Positions 30,911 to 39,913 of a stretch of DNA of 64,000 nucleotides are shown here, piece by piece; the stretch's first letter is position 1, and each line of letters begins with the position of its first letter. The stretch is from NCBI RefSeq assembly GCF_018131005.1, contig NZ_JAFCJK010000011.1:124001-188000 (forward strand), in the 5' to 3' direction. This DNA comes from Bradyrhizobium lablabi. Lineage in GTDB: Bacteria > Pseudomonadota > Alphaproteobacteria > Rhizobiales > Xanthobacteraceae. Below the pieces are notes generated by a model that saw only the letters and a list, made by a program, of their open reading frames with translations, was not told the DNA's origin and did no database searches. A program made the position numbers and the translations under genes.

Positions 30911-30983
30911 AGACAGAAACCCTGCTTTGCAGGTTGATCTGTTCCAACCATTGCATCGTTTGCAAGTGCAAGCCTGATGTCCG

Positions 30984-32219
30984 TCACCCCATCTCCGCGA
31001 TCCGGCGCGCATAAAACCGGCGCAGCGGTTCCAACTGCGTCGCCGCACTCGCCGCCTGATACGCCTCGCGCGCATCCTCTCTGCGCGCGAGGCGGCGCAG
31101 CAGATCAGCGCGCACCGCCGGCAGGAGCTCGTATCCCTTCAACCCGCCGCGCGCCTCCAGCGCATCGAGCAGATCGAGCGCACGCGCCGGGCCGTCGACC
31201 ATCGACACAGCGGCGGCGTGATTGAGCTCGATGACAGGTGATGGACTGATCCGCAGCAGCACCTCGTAGAGGCCCGCAATCTGCGGCCAGTCGGTGTCCT
31301 CGTAGCTGGGCGCGCGCGCATGCAGCGCGGCGATCGCGGCCTGCACTGCATAGGATTGCGGCCGGCCCGGAATCCGCAGCGCCTCCTCGACCAGTTCCAG
31401 CCCCTCGGCGATCTGCTGGACATCCCACAGCGAACGGTCCTGCTCCTCAAGGAGCACGATGTCGCCGCCCGCGGTCTGGCGGCCGGCGCGGCGCGCGTCA
31501 TGCAGCAGCATCAGCGCCAGCAACCCCTTGATCTCGCCGCGCGAAGGCATCAGGCCGTCGATCAGGCGTGCCAGGCGGATCGCCTCGCGCGCCAGATCGG
31601 GCCGCATCAGGTCGTCGCCCGCGGTCGCGGCATAGCCCTCGGTGAAAACGAGATAGATGACCGCGAGCACACCGGAGAGCCGCGCCGCGAGCGCATTGCG
31701 TTCGGGCACTTCGTAGGGAATGCCGGCGAGCCTGATCTTCTGCTTGGCGCGCAACAGCCTCTGCGCCATCGCATCCTCGCTCACCAGGAAGGCGCGAGCG
31801 ACCTGCGCGGTGGTGAGCCCGCACACCGTGCGCAGCGTCAGCGCAATCCGGACTTCCTCGGCAAAGGACGGATGGCAGCAGGTGAAGATCAGCCGCAGCA
31901 TGTCATCGTCGAGCGTCGCATCGGCCGGTTCGGCAGACGACGACGCATCGAGCAGCAACTGATGCGTCAGTTCCTGCTGCTTGCCACGGAATGAGGCCAC
32001 ACGGCGCACGCGGTCGATCGCCTTGTTGCGGCCGACATTGACGAGCCAGGCACGCGGATTGGCAGGCAGCCCGCCGGCCGGCCACTTCTCAAGCGCGACG
32101 GCGAACGCGTCCTGCAGCGAGTCTTCGGCGAGATCGAAATCGCCGACGAGGCGGATCAGCGTGGCCAGCGCGCGCCCCACCTCGTCGCGGAATATCTTTT
32201 CGATCTCGTTCGGCGTCAT
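30984..32219 (-). CDS. ECF42-type RNA polymerase sigma factor
   Basis: Extracytoplasmic-function sigma factor with a long C-terminal extension. The sigma-2 region is at about 10-80 ([29 protein letters not shown]), the sigma-4 region at about 115-170 ([19 protein letters not shown]), and a helical DUF6596/TPR-like extension follows to residue 411. This architecture, with a DGPF/YCII protein encoded just upstream, defines the ECF42 group, for which no anti-sigma factor is known. The extension is thought to control activity. It is preceded by the DGPF gene with a 64-base gap. Confidence 0.92.
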   Translation of the reverse strand: MTPNEIEKIFRDEVGRALATLIRLVGDFDLAEDSLQDAFAVALEKWPAGGLPANPRAWLVNVGRNKAIDRVRRVASFRGKQQELTHQLLLDASSSAEPADATLDDDMLRLIFTCCHPSFAEEVRIALTLRTVCGLTTAQVARAFLVSEDAMAQRLLRAKQKIRLAGIPYEVPERNALAARLSGVLAVIYLVFTEGYAATAGDDLMRPDLAREAIRLARLIDGLMPSRGEIKGLLALMLLHDARRAGRQTAGGDIVLLEEQDRSLWDVQQIAEGLELVEEALRIPGRPQSYAVQAAIAALHARAPSYEDTDWPQIAGLYEVLLRISPSPVIELNHAAAVSMVDGPARALDLLDALEARGGLKGYELLPAVRADLLRRLARREDAREAYQAASAATQLEPLRRFYARRIAEMG

Positions 32220-32283
32220 CGGACCTGCCAGGCTTCATTCCGCAGCCGCGCCACGTGGCGCAGCCCGGAACGATGGTCCGGCA

Positions 32284-32637
32284 TCAGTTGTTGTAGATCA
32301 TGACCGGCCTGACCTCGATCGAGCCGGTCTTGGCGCCCGGAATTCGCGCGGCGATGCCAAGCGCAGTGTCGAGATCCTTGGCATCGATCAGGTAATAACC
32401 GCCGAGTTGTTCGCGCGTTTCCGCGAATGGGCCATCCGTCGTCAGAATCTTGCCGTCGCGGACCCGCACCGTGGTCGCGGTCGTGGTGGGCTGCAGCCCA
32501 TCGCCGGCCTTGAAATGGCCGCTCTGGATGATGGCTTGGGTGAATGCGCCGTATTCCCCCGTCATTTTCTTACGGTCGTCCGCGGTCATACGGCCTAGCT
32601 CTGCTTCGCTACGATAGATCAACAGCAGGTACTGCAT
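32284..32637 (-). CDS. DGPF-domain (YCII-related) protein, ECF42 partner
   Basis: Small 117-residue protein of the YCII superfamily. It starts MQYLLLIYRSEAELGR and carries the DGPF signature at residues 68-71 (TTDGPFAETREQLGGYY). Such genes accompany ECF42 sigma factors and are usually their targets; their biochemical role is not established. The start at 32637 has a good GGAG ribosome-binding site, while an ATG 23 codons upstream has none. Two TGTCG elements lie 30-55 bases upstream of the start, loosely like the TGTCGA motif reported for ECF42 promoters. Confidence 0.9.
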   Translation of the reverse strand: MQYLLLIYRSEAELGRMTADDRKKMTGEYGAFTQAIIQSGHFKAGDGLQPTTTATTVRVRDGKILTTDGPFAETREQLGGYYLIDAKDLDTALGIAARIPGAKTGSIEVRPVMIYNN

Positions 32638-32777
32638 CTCAACAACTCCTTGTTCATCGGCTGGGTCACCGACACCCAGTCGAACCGGCGACAGGCGAAA
32701 CGACATCGCCAGGATAATATTTTTTTGAGAACGCGGCAGAGCCCCGGCCGTCGCAAATGGTGATACTGATCCGGCGC

Positions 32778-32793
32778 ATTTATATCTATAAAT
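32778..32793. promoter_or_regulatory. AT-rich perfect palindrome between DGPF and MFS genes
   Basis: ATTTATA and TATAAAT flank a two-base centre, in a 200-base gap that is strikingly AT-rich for this genome. It lies about 120 bases upstream of the OFA transporter start and about 140 upstream of the DGPF gene. A dimeric regulator site is a reasonable guess; the protein is unknown. Confidence 0.35.
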
Positions 32794-32910
32794 ACGATAG
32801 TAACAGCCACAATTATTCGTTTGTCAAAATTATTGCCGTGCGTAGCTTTCATGTCGTGCGCATTCACGCCGGTCCTCACCGGCTTCAAAGGTGGCGCGCT
32901 GGAGGGATGA

Positions 32911-34326
32911 ATGACGACCACGCTCGAGAGGCTCGATCCGTCTTCGCAATCGGTGCTGCCATTTCTCGACCGCGATCATACAATCGCCCGGCCCGGCTAT
33001 AGCCGCTGGATGGTTCCACCGGCAGCGCTCTGCGTGCATTTGTGCATCGGACAAGCCTACGCCTTCAGCGTCTTCAACCTGCCGATGACGCGATTGCTCG
33101 GCATCACGCAATCGACGCCGGCGGACTGGAAACTCACCGATCTCGGCTGGATCTTCTCGATCGCCATGGTTTTCCTGGGCCTCTCCGCTGCCGTGTTCGG
33201 GCGCTGGGTCGAGGAAGGCGGCCCGCGCAAGGCGATGTTCACCGCCGGAGTGTGCTGGGCAGGTGCGTTCCTGATCTCGGCGCTCGGCGTCTACTTCCAC
33301 AATCTCTGGATCATCTATCTCGGCTACGGCGTGATCGGCGGTTGCGCACTTGGAATTGGCTACATCTCTCCGGTCTCGACGCTGATGAAATGGTTTCCCG
33401 ACCGGCCCGGCATGGCCACCGGCATGGCGATCATGGGGTTCGGCGGCGGCGCGCTGATCGCGTCTCCGCTGTCGGTCTGGCTGATGGGCAGGTTCGCGAG
33501 CGCCTCCGATGTCGGCGTGCTCTACACCTTCATCACGTTGGGTTGCATCTATTTCATCTTCATGATGGTCGGCTCAACGATCGTGCGCGTGCCGGCGCCA
33601 GGCTGGAAGCCGGAAGGCTATGTGCCGCCCGCGACGCCGCGCAAGCTGATGACGGCAAACGACGTGTTCGTCTACCAGGCGGTCAAGACGCCGCAGTTCT
33701 GGCTGATCTGGATCGTACTGTTCTGCAACACAACGGCAGGCATCGGCGTTCTCGGCCAGGCTTCGGCGATGAGCCAGGAGATGTTCCCCGGCCACATCAC
33801 GGCGGTGGCCGCAGCGGGCCTCGTCGGGTTGATGAGCCTGTTCAACATGGGCGGCCGCTTCAGCTGGGCATCGCTGTCGGACCTGATCGGACGCAAGAAC
33901 ACTTATTTCGTTTACATGACACTCGGCTTCGCACTCTACATCACGGTGCCGTTCGCAGGCGCACGTGGCAACGTCGCCCTCTTCGTGATATGCTTCCTGA
34001 TCATCGTCAGCATGTATGGCGGCGGCTTCTCCACCGTGCCGGCCTATCTGCGCGACATGTTCGGCACTCGCTATGTCGGCGCCATACACGGCATCCTGCT
34101 CACGGCGTGGTCCGCCGCCGGCGTCGCCGGGCCGGTGCTGATCAACTACATCCGGGAATACAACGTCACGCACGGCGTGCCGAAGGCGCAGGCCTACAAC
34201 ACCACCATGTACATCATGGCCGGCCTGCTCGTGATCGGCTTCATCGCCAATCTCTGTGTCAAGGCCGTCGACAAGCGCCATCACATGGCGCCCGAGCGCG
34301 AGGCCGAACTCGAACGCGCCGCCTAG
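32911..34326 (+). CDS. OFA-family MFS transporter (oxalate/formate antiporter-like)
   Basis: A 471-residue, 12-helix major facilitator protein. Features of the OFA group are seen: QAYAFSVFNLP in helix 1, the YISPVSTLMKWFPDRPGMATGMAIMGFG block (partly quoted) after helix 4, and SWASLSDLIGRKNTYF in the central loop. The substrate may be oxalate, formate or another small carboxylate. The ribosome-binding site is GGAGGG. Three very small genes follow on the same strand within about 190 bases, the second of which looks like the dedicated MFS small subunit. Confidence 0.9.
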   Translation: MTTTLERLDPSSQSVLPFLDRDHTIARPGYSRWMVPPAALCVHLCIGQAYAFSVFNLPMTRLLGITQSTPADWKLTDLGWIFSIAMVFLGLSAAVFGRWVEEGGPRKAMFTAGVCWAGAFLISALGVYFHNLWIIYLGYGVIGGCALGIGYISPVSTLMKWFPDRPGMATGMAIMGFGGGALIASPLSVWLMGRFASASDVGVLYTFITLGCIYFIFMMVGSTIVRVPAPGWKPEGYVPPATPRKLMTANDVFVYQAVKTPQFWLIWIVLFCNTTAGIGVLGQASAMSQEMFPGHITAVAAAGLVGLMSLFNMGGRFSWASLSDLIGRKNTYFVYMTLGFALYITVPFAGARGNVALFVICFLIIVSMYGGGFSTVPAYLRDMFGTRYVGAIHGILLTAWSAAGVAGPVLINYIREYNVTHGVPKAQAYNTTMYIMAGLLVIGFIANLCVKAVDKRHHMAPEREAELERAA

Positions 34327-34350
34327 TTCCATACCCAGGGAGGAACGATC

Positions 34351-34509
34351 ATGAAGAGATTGCCAGAGGCCGAACGACCCTTCTCGCAGATGCTGCTGGG
34401 TTGGGCGAAGCGTCACCTCGCGCGCGTGCTTGCTTCGTTCAGTCCGGTCTACAAGGCGGACCGGATCGCGGCCGATGTCGCGGCGAGCGGTAACCCGTCC
34501 GGCACATGA
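34351..34509 (+). CDS. Very small protein, 52 residues, in the OFA transporter operon
   Basis: Not a family I recognise. The peptide begins MKRLPEAERPFSQMLLGW and contains an amphipathic, basic helix followed by a polar tail ending NPSGT. The start has a strong ribosome-binding site (AGGGAGGA, seven bases away). It lies 24 bases after the transporter stop and eight bases before the next small gene, so it is probably translated as part of the operon. Confidence 0.6.
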   Translation: MKRLPEAERPFSQMLLGWAKRHLARVLASFSPVYKADRIAADVAASGNPSGT

Positions 34510-34516
34510 GGCCATC

Positions 34517-34642
34517 ATGCAGATCAACGAAATATCCCGCACCACCCCGCTCCAGCTCGCGCTGGCTTGGAGCTTTGCCGGTATCCCACTGCTTGCAGGC
34601 GTGATCCAGACACTCATCAACGCCATGAAGCTGTTTCAGTAA
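34517..34642 (+). CDS. MFS transporter small subunit-like peptide, 41 residues
   Basis: The peptide MQINEISRTTPLQLALAW continues into one hydrophobic helix and ends NAMKLFQ. Single-helix peptides of this size encoded directly behind OFA transporters are annotated as MFS transporter small subunits in related bacteria; the match here is by size, place and helix. A GAGG ribosome-binding site is five bases from the ATG. The role is presumably stability or gating of the main transporter. Confidence 0.7.
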   Translation: MQINEISRTTPLQLALAWSFAGIPLLAGVIQTLINAMKLFQ

Positions 34643-34651
34643 AGGCATCGG

Positions 34652-34852
34652 ATGCAACGCGGCGCCGCATTTCTCTACGATTTGCGCCAGCTGTTGGCCG
34701 ATGAAGGGCCGACAGTCGCGATCTTTGCGACAGTCGCGCTCGCGGCGCTGCTCGCCTTTGGCTTTGGCGCAACATTGGAGGTCGTGGCATCGATGCTGAT
34801 CCTGGGCGTAGCGACCGCATTTGCGGAGACCCGAATGAGGGCGCGGAAATAG
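34652..34852 (+). CDS. Small membrane protein, 66 residues
   Basis: Begins MQRGAAFLYDLRQLLADEG, then one or two hydrophobic stretches (TVAIFATVALAALLAFGFGA, and VVASMLILGVATAFA), and a basic end. The family is unknown. It starts nine bases after the 41-residue gene, with AAAGG upstream, and closes the operon before the convergent PAS gene. Confidence 0.55.
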   Translation: MQRGAAFLYDLRQLLADEGPTVAIFATVALAALLAFGFGATLEVVASMLILGVATAFAETRMRARK

Positions 34853-34884
34853 CGCGAACCCCAACCTCGCCGGTCCTGCCAAGC

Positions 34885-35325
34885 TCAGGACCGCGAGCTG
34901 ACCTGCCCTTGCACCGCCAGTTGGCGTTTCAGCTCCCTGACTTCCTCGAACCGTTTCGTGACGTCGCGCATGACGGCTACCGTTCCTGCGACCTCGCCCT
35001 GCCCGTTTCGCAACATGACGATCGTGAATTCGACCGAAATCCGCCGGCCATCTTTGGTCAGGCTCGGCACCGACAACAGATCGCCTTGGCCGTAACGGCT
35101 GGCGCCCGTCTGCATGACATGGCGGTAGCCGGCCCAGTGCCGTGCGCGCAGGTTCTCGGGAATGATCAGATCAAGCGAACTCCCAACGGCTTCCGCGGAC
35201 GCAAAACCGAAGATGCGCTCCGCGCCTGGATTCCAGAACGTGATGCTGCCGTCTCGATCGGTCGCGACGATCGCGTCCGACTCGCCGCCAAGCAGCGCGC
35301 TGCCAAGAATCTGACGAAGATCCAT
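34885..35325 (-). CDS. Single PAS-domain sensor protein
   Basis: A 146-residue protein with one PAS domain (about residues 15-125): AIVATDRDGSITFWNPGAERIFGF, partly quoted, then the PAS core and the PAC segment AGTVAVMRDVTKRFEEV. A short coiled tail follows. No kinase, GGDEF or HTH output domain exists, so it may act by binding a partner or ligand. The start at 35325 is backed by a GGGGAG ribosome-binding site; the frame upstream is unconserved. It lies about 110 bases downstream of the LysR gene on the same strand. Confidence 0.85.
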   Translation of the reverse strand: MDLRQILGSALLGGESDAIVATDRDGSITFWNPGAERIFGFASAEAVGSSLDLIIPENLRARHWAGYRHVMQTGASRYGQGDLLSVPSLTKDGRRISVEFTIVMLRNGQGEVAGTVAVMRDVTKRFEEVRELKRQLAVQGQVSSRS

Positions 35326-35433
35326 CGTGCTCCCCCGCTCGCTTGATCGCGCTGGTTTGGACCCGCAAGCCCGCAGTGACAAGCGGGAATTGGCGATGCA
35401 ATCCATCGACAACGCCGATACGACGCTCAGACG

Positions 35434-36336
35434 TCACCGACGTTTGCGGACGCTCTTCTTGGTGACCGCCGGCGGTTCGGCATCTCGCCGCACCGGCGAT
35501 ATCGCGATGCGATGCATGAGCGCGACCGCGCTCGCGATATGCTCGTCCTGCCGGTCGGAGGGATAGACGACATAGGCCGGCAAGGTGAACACCGGCGCGC
35601 CCGCGACCGCGGACAGTCGCTTCGCCTTCAGCAACGGTTCCACGATCCGTCGGGCAAAAAATCCCGTTCCTCCGTTTTCGAGCAGATGCTGCAAGCCGAG
35701 CCAGCCGATGTTCGCGTTCAGCGCGGAGCCGGCGAAATTCGGGAACAGCGTGCTGTGACGCATGTAGAATTCCGGCCCCCAGTCGACATAGACATAGCCC
35801 GCTCCCGGTTCGGGCGGGCTCTTGGGATCGGTCGAGACCAGGATAAGCTGCTCGTCGAACAATTGCTCGACCTTGAGGCCGGGACGGCTTTGCGGCGTGT
35901 ACATCACACCGATGTCGATACGTCCTTCCACAAGGCCCTGCATCAGTTCCGGCTCGAGCGCACTTTCGGCACGGATCGAGATGTCCGGATGGGTCGCCTG
36001 CATCAGCGGCAACCAATGCAGCAGATATTCCTCCCACAATCCGATGCGGCCGCCGACAACCAGCGTGCCGGTAAAGCCCTTCGGAATCCCGACATCTTGG
36101 CGTGCCTGCTCGACGGTGCGGACCAGCACCGACGCGTGACGCTGAAACTGGCGGCCAGCCGGCGTCAGCGTCGTGCCCGCCTTGTTGCGCACGAACAGCG
36201 TGCAGCCGAGTTGCTGCTCGAGCGTGTGGATGCGTGTGCTGACGGTCGACTGGCTAACGTGAAGGCGGTCCGCTGCGGTGATGAAGTTGCCGGCGCTCAC
36301 CACGGTCAGGAAGGTGCGGGCCAGTTCGGTGTCCAT
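35434..36336 (-). CDS. LysR-family transcriptional regulator
   Basis: A 300-residue regulator. The N-terminal winged helix-turn-helix is clear (ARTFLTVVSAGNFITAADRL, then HVSQSTVSTRIHTLEQQLG), and the effector domain covers about residues 90-290. The C-terminus is basic (VTKKSVRKRR). The start MDTELARTFLTVV is chosen because it matches the usual LysR start; an ATG 24 codons upstream is possible. The target is not evident: the gene is divergent from rnpB and upstream of the PAS gene. Confidence 0.92.
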   Translation of the reverse strand: MDTELARTFLTVVSAGNFITAADRLHVSQSTVSTRIHTLEQQLGCTLFVRNKAGTTLTPAGRQFQRHASVLVRTVEQARQDVGIPKGFTGTLVVGGRIGLWEEYLLHWLPLMQATHPDISIRAESALEPELMQGLVEGRIDIGVMYTPQSRPGLKVEQLFDEQLILVSTDPKSPPEPGAGYVYVDWGPEFYMRHSTLFPNFAGSALNANIGWLGLQHLLENGGTGFFARRIVEPLLKAKRLSAVAGAPVFTLPAYVVYPSDRQDEHIASAVALMHRIAISPVRRDAEPPAVTKKSVRKRR

Positions 36337-36433
36337 GACGCGCAATCTCCTTGAATCGGCGAATTCGATATCAAATGCCGCTGCTTGGCGAATGTCAAAA
36401 TCATGCACAGCCCGCGTTAACCATCCCTATCGC

Positions 36434-36462
36434 TTGACGCCGGCGCCCAAAGCCCCCATGCG
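36434..36462 (+). promoter_or_regulatory. Putative rnpB promoter
   Basis: A TTGACG hexamer is followed after 17 bases by CATGCG. The spacing puts a start site at about 36470, exactly where the 5' strand of the RNase P P1 helix begins. The -10 box is poor. A TTAACCAT element (CtrA-like half site) lies just upstream at 36417-36424. Confidence 0.45.
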
Positions 36463-36469
36463 TAAGCCC

Positions 36470-36883
36470 GTCAGTCGGCTGGACGGCCGCTCCCGCAAGC
36501 GCCGAAAGGCCGCGAGAGAGGAAAGTCCGGGCTCCATCGACATGCGGTGCCGGATAACATCCGGCGGGGGCAACCCCAGGGAAAGTGCCACAGAGAACGA
36601 ACCGCTGCCTCCTCGGAGGAAGTAAGGGTGAAAAGGTGCGGTAAGAGCGCACCGCGTTTCCGGCAACGGAAACGGCATGGCAAACCACACCGGGAGCAAA
36701 ACCGAATAGGGACGGCAACGCGGTCAGTTCGCGCGACGCGCGATAACACCGCAGGGCGATGTCAGGCTCGCCGTCCGGGTAGGTTGCTCGAGGCAAGGTG
36801 CGAACCTTGTCCCAGAGGAATGGCCGTCGCGCATCATTCGCAAGAATGGTGCCCTACAGAACCCGGCTTACAGGCCGGCTGAT
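36470..36883 (+). ncRNA. rnpB: RNase P RNA (type A)
   Basis: Catalytic RNA that matures tRNA 5' ends. The universal region GAGGAAAGTCCGGGCTCC lies at 36518-36535. Other conserved blocks are AGTGCCACAGAGAACGAACC, GTGAAAAGGTGCGGTAAGAG, ACCGGGAGCAAAACCGAATA, GGGTAGGTTGC and the late CTACAGAACCCGGCTTACAG. The ends pair as helix P1 (GTCAGTCGGCT with GGCCGGCTGAT, with G-U pairs), which sets the limits used here. The length of about 414 bases fits alphaproteobacterial rnpB. Confidence 0.97.
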
Positions 36884-36894
36884 GCTCGATCCAT

Positions 36895-36924
36895 GAGGGG
36901 CTCGGCGTAACCGCCGGGCCCCTC
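36895..36924 (+). terminator. rnpB terminator hairpin
   Basis: GAGGGGCTCGGCG pairs with CGCCGGGCCCCTC (one mismatch) around a four-base loop, followed by GCCATTTGGG. It begins 11 bases past the P1 end of rnpB. The T run is short but the stem is very stable. Confidence 0.7.
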
Positions 36925-37017
36925 GCCATTTGGGGGTACCACGGTCGCAAGCGCTGTGACGATGGCGGCTGTTTTGGTAGATTGCCGAACCGGCGCCGCT
37001 CAATGAGGACAAAGGGC

Positions 37018-38673
37018 ATGACCTATTTTGATCTCGGGCCGTACAGCCGCAAAGTCACGACATCGTCGCCCGACGCCCAGCTCTGGTTCGATCGCGGACT
37101 CAACTGGGTGTTCAACTTCAACCATGGCGAAGCGATCAAGTGCTTCCAGAAGGCGCTCCAGCACGATGGCGAATGCGCGATGGCGCATTGGGGCATCAGC
37201 TACGCCGCCGGTCCCAACTACAATTTGCCCTGGGTCCGCTATGACCCGCAGGGCCGGCAAATGGCGCTCGCCGCATCCTACGATGCCATGCAGCAGGCGC
37301 TCGCGCATGCAGGGAAAGCAAGTCCGGTCGAGCAGGCGATGATCCGCGCCCTGCCCGCGCGCTATCCGCAGCGCGAGGCGATCGAGGACATGGCGCCATG
37401 GGACAAGGCCTTCACGAGAGAGATGCGCCAGCTCTTCGCTTCCTTTCCCGATGACCTCGAGGTCCGGGCGGTGTTTGCCGAGTCGATCATGAACGAAACG
37501 CCGTGGCTGATGTGGGACCTGCCGTCCGGCAAGCCCGCGGAGGGCGCCGGCACCGAGGAATGCAGGGCGGTCCTTGAACAGGCCTTCGCGACAGTTCCGG
37601 CTGCGTGGAATCATCCGGGGCTGTTGCACCTCTATGTCCACCTGATGGAGATGTCGCCCTTCCCGGAGCGGGCGCTGCGGGCCGGCGACCGGTTGCGCGA
37701 GATCGTCCCCGACGGCGGTCACCTGATCCACATGCCGACGCATCTCGACGTGCTGTGCGGACAATACAACGACGTCCTGCTCTACAATCAGAAGGCGCTC
37801 GCGAGCGACCGCCGATTCCTCGCCTATTCCGACGATCCGGGCGTCTACCTGGTCTACGTCATCCACAACTTCCACTTCGCGATGTACGGCGCGATGTTCC
37901 TCGGCCAGTACAAGCCCGCCATCGCTGCCGCCGAGGAACTGATCGCGACGGTCCCCGAGCCGGTGTTGCGCATTCCATCGCCGCCGATGGCGGATTTCCT
38001 CGAGGGATATCTGACGATGAAGCAGCACGTTCTCGTGCGCTTCGGCAAATGGCGCGAGATCATCGAACAGAAGCTGCCGGAGGATCGCGACCTGTACTGC
38101 TCGGTGACCGCCATGATCCACTACGCCAAGGCGGTTGCGCATTCGGCGCTCGGCAATGTCGCCGAGGCCGAGGCCGAGAAGGAATTGTTCGCGGCGGCGA
38201 GAACCCGCGTGCCCGAAAGCCGACTCATCCACAACAACAGGGTCGTGAATCTGCTGCTCGTGGCGGACGCGATGCTGAACGGCGAATTGGAGTACCGCAA
38301 GGGCAATCACGACACCGCGTTCGCGCACCTGCGTCGATCGGTCGAGCTCTCAGACGCCCTGCCCTATGACGAGCCCTGGGGATGGATGCAGCCGCCCCGT
38401 CATGCGCTCGGCGCGCTACTCCTCGAGCAGGGACGCATCGAGGAGGCCGAGGCGGTGTACCGTTCCGATCTCGGTCTCGACGGCAAGCTGAGCCGGGCCT
38501 GCCAGCATCCCGACAATTTGTGGTCGCTCCATGGCTTGCACGAATGCCTGGTTCGTCGCGGAGAAAAAGTCGAGAGCGCTCTGATCAAGCAACGGCTCGA
38601 TCTCGCGCAAGCGCGGACGGAGGTGCCGATACGGGCATCGTGCTTCTGTCGTCGGATCGAGCTGGCCGCATAG
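37018..38673 (+). CDS. Tetratricopeptide-repeat protein
   Basis: A 551-residue cytoplasmic protein built of TPR-like helix pairs. The first third carries FNHGEAIKCFQKALQHDGEC and AMAHWGISYAAGPNYNLPW, a signature of a widespread but uncharacterised TPR family. The later part shows further repeats (KALAHSAL-like, ALGALLLEQGRIEEAEAVYR). There is no signal peptide or transmembrane segment. The ATG at 37018 has an AGGAC element nearby; an ATG at 37003 is an alternative. The C-terminal Cys-rich end (ASCFCRR) is odd. It is convergent with the DUF937 gene. Confidence 0.85.
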   Translation: MTYFDLGPYSRKVTTSSPDAQLWFDRGLNWVFNFNHGEAIKCFQKALQHDGECAMAHWGISYAAGPNYNLPWVRYDPQGRQMALAASYDAMQQALAHAGKASPVEQAMIRALPARYPQREAIEDMAPWDKAFTREMRQLFASFPDDLEVRAVFAESIMNETPWLMWDLPSGKPAEGAGTEECRAVLEQAFATVPAAWNHPGLLHLYVHLMEMSPFPERALRAGDRLREIVPDGGHLIHMPTHLDVLCGQYNDVLLYNQKALASDRRFLAYSDDPGVYLVYVIHNFHFAMYGAMFLGQYKPAIAAAEELIATVPEPVLRIPSPPMADFLEGYLTMKQHVLVRFGKWREIIEQKLPEDRDLYCSVTAMIHYAKAVAHSALGNVAEAEAEKELFAAARTRVPESRLIHNNRVVNLLLVADAMLNGELEYRKGNHDTAFAHLRRSVELSDALPYDEPWGWMQPPRHALGALLLEQGRIEEAEAVYRSDLGLDGKLSRACQHPDNLWSLHGLHECLVRRGEKVESALIKQRLDLAQARTEVPIRASCFCRRIELAA

Positions 38674-38719
38674 CCGTTGCCGCCGGCCAGCAAGATCCTT
38701 CCGCGCTGCCGCGCTCCGT

Positions 38720-38760
38720 GCTTGACGCGTACGGATCAAGCCCGGGAGAGCGCGTCAAGC
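38720..38760. terminator. Inverted repeat between converging TPR and DUF937 genes
   Basis: GCTTGACGCG pairs perfectly with CGCGTCAAGC across 21 bases. The right arm lies inside the last codons of the DUF937 gene and the left arm just past its stop. It may be a shared transcription end, but neither strand has a T run. Confidence 0.35.
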
Positions 38761-39860
38761 TTGCCGCGAAGCTCATCGATCATAGGCTTCGCGACCGGGC
38801 CGACCCCCGGCGTGGCCAGCGCCTTCTCGCACATTTCATTGATCGTCGGCATTGCCGCGGCGATCAACTTGGCGAGTGCGCTTCTGCCTTCCGGGTTGAG
38901 CTTGCCGGCGAGTTGATTGACCTCGCTCAACTGATTGGTCGCCTCTTGCAGCTTGGGCAAGGCCGATTGCGCGCTCGCGGCATCCTTAATGCTTGGAAGC
39001 AGCGACTTCAGGCTGTCGACGGACGAGTTGACCCGGCCTGTCAAATTGCCAACGGTTATATCCGTTGGCGCAGCGCCAACCGTGGTCGTCGCCGGTTGAA
39101 CCGGTGCCGAACGTGGCAGCTCGGCGACGGTTTCTCGCTGCGGACCCATTGCGTACCAGGCGAGGCCGGCCAGCACGGCCACGCCGAGGAGCCAGTAGGG
39201 CCACTGCGCCGTCGTTCCGCTCGCCCTCGCGGCTGCTTGACTGCCTGCGGCAGACATTCGCCCGGCGGCGGCCGAAGCCGTGGCTGCGCCGCTACGCAGA
39301 CTCTCGCCAGCATCGTCGATGAGACCAGTCGCCGTCAGCCGATCGGCAATCCCTGACGGAATCGCCGCCGCGATCTGCCGCTTCTGCGAAGTGAGGAGAG
39401 ATGCCAGTCCATTTGTATCCAGGCCCGCACTGCTGGCGTGCCGGCCCAGGGCGCCGAGCACCACCGGACCAAGCATGCTCAGCAAGGAATTGGCTGAGCT
39501 CTTGCTCACTCCCGAAGATTCACCAATCGCCTGTGACATCGTGTCGAGCGCACCACCTCCGAACAGCCCGGACAGCATGCGCGATCCGGTGCTCATGAGC
39601 GCATCTGCGCCTGAACCCTGCGTGAGACTCGCTAGCACGCCATCGAGGGATCCGGGCTGCTGCTGCGACAGCGTGTTCGTGAGTTGGCGCGCGCCGGTGG
39701 GAGTCGAAGCGACGTCAGCGACGCTCGCAAGCAGCGAAGGGACTGCGCCGGCAATCATCTTCTGCACGAGGTTGCTGTCAAGGCCGAGAGCCGCGGCGAT
39801 CTTCGTAATCATGTCGGGGGTCAGTAGTTGCGTCACAAGCTGAACAAGGTTGGTAGCCAT
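38736..39860 (-). CDS. DUF937 (YidB-like) protein with one transmembrane segment
   Basis: A 374-residue protein. The N-terminal DUF937 region (about 1-185) has characteristic short helical repeats with LxxMLGPVVLGALGR and a TLSQQQPGSLDGVLASLTQG block. An Ala/Ser-rich linker (190-215) and a transmembrane helix at about 222-238 (YWLLGVAVLAGLAWYAM) follow. A C-terminal region about 110 residues long is helical (INEMCEKALATPGVGPV). The function is unknown. A good AAGGAG ribosome-binding site precedes the ATG. The two genes upstream on the same strand may belong with it. Confidence 0.82.
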   Translation of the reverse strand: MATNLVQLVTQLLTPDMITKIAAALGLDSNLVQKMIAGAVPSLLASVADVASTPTGARQLTNTLSQQQPGSLDGVLASLTQGSGADALMSTGSRMLSGLFGGGALDTMSQAIGESSGVSKSSANSLLSMLGPVVLGALGRHASSAGLDTNGLASLLTSQKRQIAAAIPSGIADRLTATGLIDDAGESLRSGAATASAAAGRMSAAGSQAAARASGTTAQWPYWLLGVAVLAGLAWYAMGPQRETVAELPRSAPVQPATTTVGAAPTDITVGNLTGRVNSSVDSLKSLLPSIKDAASAQSALPKLQEATNQLSEVNQLAGKLNPEGRSALAKLIAAAMPTINEMCEKALATPGVGPVAKPMIDELRGKLDALSRA

Positions 39861-39913
39861 CGTGAGCTCCTTTGAAATCTTTCTAGGTTGAGTCTATGCG
39901 CCCCCCAGGGCCT

